From DASYTH01 sp035712165 (GTDB lineage Bacteria > Actinomycetota > Actinomycetes > Mycobacteriales > Pseudonocardiaceae), in the NCBI RefSeq assembly GCF_035712165.1, contig NZ_DASTBH010000302.1, positions 1 to 5,420 on the forward strand: a stretch of DNA of 5,420 bases, written 5' to 3'. Shown here piece by piece: positions 5,105-5,420 of the stretch; position 1 is the first letter of the stretch; each line of letters begins with the position of its first letter. The notes below the pieces were generated by a model that worked only from the letters and a program-made list of their open reading frames with translations, made no database searches and was not told the DNA's origin. The translations under genes were made by a program, and so were the position numbers.

Positions 5105-5420
5105 TCAGGCGGGAGTGGGCACGCTCTGCCAGTGACCGAGCAGGTCACGGTAGAGCGGGGAGACGGCACGAAGCGTCTCGTGGTCGCCGAGGGCGGCTGT
5201 CGTGCCGTCGAGCACCAGGACCCGCTTCGCGCGCAGTGCCGAGCTGATCCGGTGGGCGATCACGATCAGCGTGCCGGGGCGGTCCGCGAAGGCCTCCTCG
5301 GCACGCCGTTCGGCCACCGGGTCCAGATGGCAGGTGGCCTCGTCCAGCACCACCAGCGAAGCCGGGGAGAGATAGGCGCGCACGAGCGCCACCAGTTGGC
5401 GCTCCCCCGCGGACAGGTCC
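5105..5420 (-). CDS. ABC transporter ATP-binding protein (exporter type), C-terminal fragment; start outside window
   Basis: The 104 visible residues run from the right edge (frame open, start beyond the window) to the TGA at 5105-5107. They contain, in order, the ABC signature as LSAGERQ (LSGGQ variant), Walker B with the catalytic Glu in LVVLDEATCHLD (Glu codon 5339-5341), the D-loop CHLD (usually SALD), and the H-loop His in VIAHRISS (codon 5252-5254), followed by RVLVLDG and an SPLYRDLLGHW tail. This order and tail are typical of exporter-type ATPases, often fused to an N-terminal six-helix membrane domain; Walker A and any membrane part lie beyond the window. The substrate is unknown. 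A GTG at 5390-5392 is internal because the signature motif precedes it in frame. It is convergent with the response regulator, with 4 bp between stops, leaving no room for an intergenic terminator. No TTA codon in the visible part. Confidence 0.9.
   Translation of the reverse strand, partial: DLSAGERQLVALVRAYLSPASLVVLDEATCHLDPVAERRAEEAFADRPGTLIVIAHRISSALRAKRVLVLDGTTAALGDHETLRAVSPLYRDLLGHWQSVPTPA

Noticed and set aside
1..5420. tRNA/rRNA genes, CRISPR arrays, insertion sequences or phage attachment sites
   Set aside because: I saw no cloverleaf with a TTCGA-type arm, no regularly spaced repeats, no transposase motif and no terminal inverted repeats with target duplications.

Overview
This window looks like chromosomal DNA of a high-GC actinomycete. 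The signs are strong G/C third-position bias, genes that seem to lack leaders (a TANNNT hexamer 6-7 nt before ATG), an actinobacterial-type LexA box, and scattered rare TTA codons. A member of the Pseudonocardiaceae or Streptomyces-like lineages is plausible, but this is inference from gene style only.

Layout: (i) 1-1364, + strand: the C-terminal 453 residues of a large secreted subtilisin-like (S8) peptidase, starting inside its protease-associated (PA) domain. (ii) 1372-1737, - strand: a small VOC/glyoxalase-fold protein, convergent with the peptidase (7 bp between stops). (iii) 1802-3073, - strand: an unusual LuxR-family regulator made of two successive [degenerate receiver-like domain + LuxR HTH] units in one chain. 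(iv) 3074-3573: a 500-bp divergent intergenic region rich in dyads and short repeats. (v) 3574-4197, + strand: an AlkB-type Fe(II)/2-oxoglutarate dioxygenase (DNA alkylation repair), with a candidate SOS box over its -35 region and a leaderless start. (vi) 4198-4413: a regulatory gap with a strong 10-bp-arm hairpin. (vii) 4414-5100, + strand: a DesR-like NarL/LuxR response regulator with no kinase beside it. (viii) 5105-5420, - strand: the C-terminal ATP-binding end of an exporter-type ABC protein, convergent with the regulator (4 bp between stops).

How the genes relate: the peptidase and the AlkB gene look like independent functions. The tandem regulator and the VOC gene may be co-transcribed, although the VOC gene also has a possible promoter of its own. 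The response regulator next to an ABC exporter could be the edge of an export or peptide-natural-product locus continuing to the right. Three of the four complete genes (VOC, tandem LuxR, response regulator) each carry one in-frame TTA codon, suggesting possible bldA-type translational control of the regulatory genes. The most unusual element is the double REC-HTH regulator, whose first phosphoacceptor position is Glu instead of Asp and whose start codon sits next to a 26-bp dyad.
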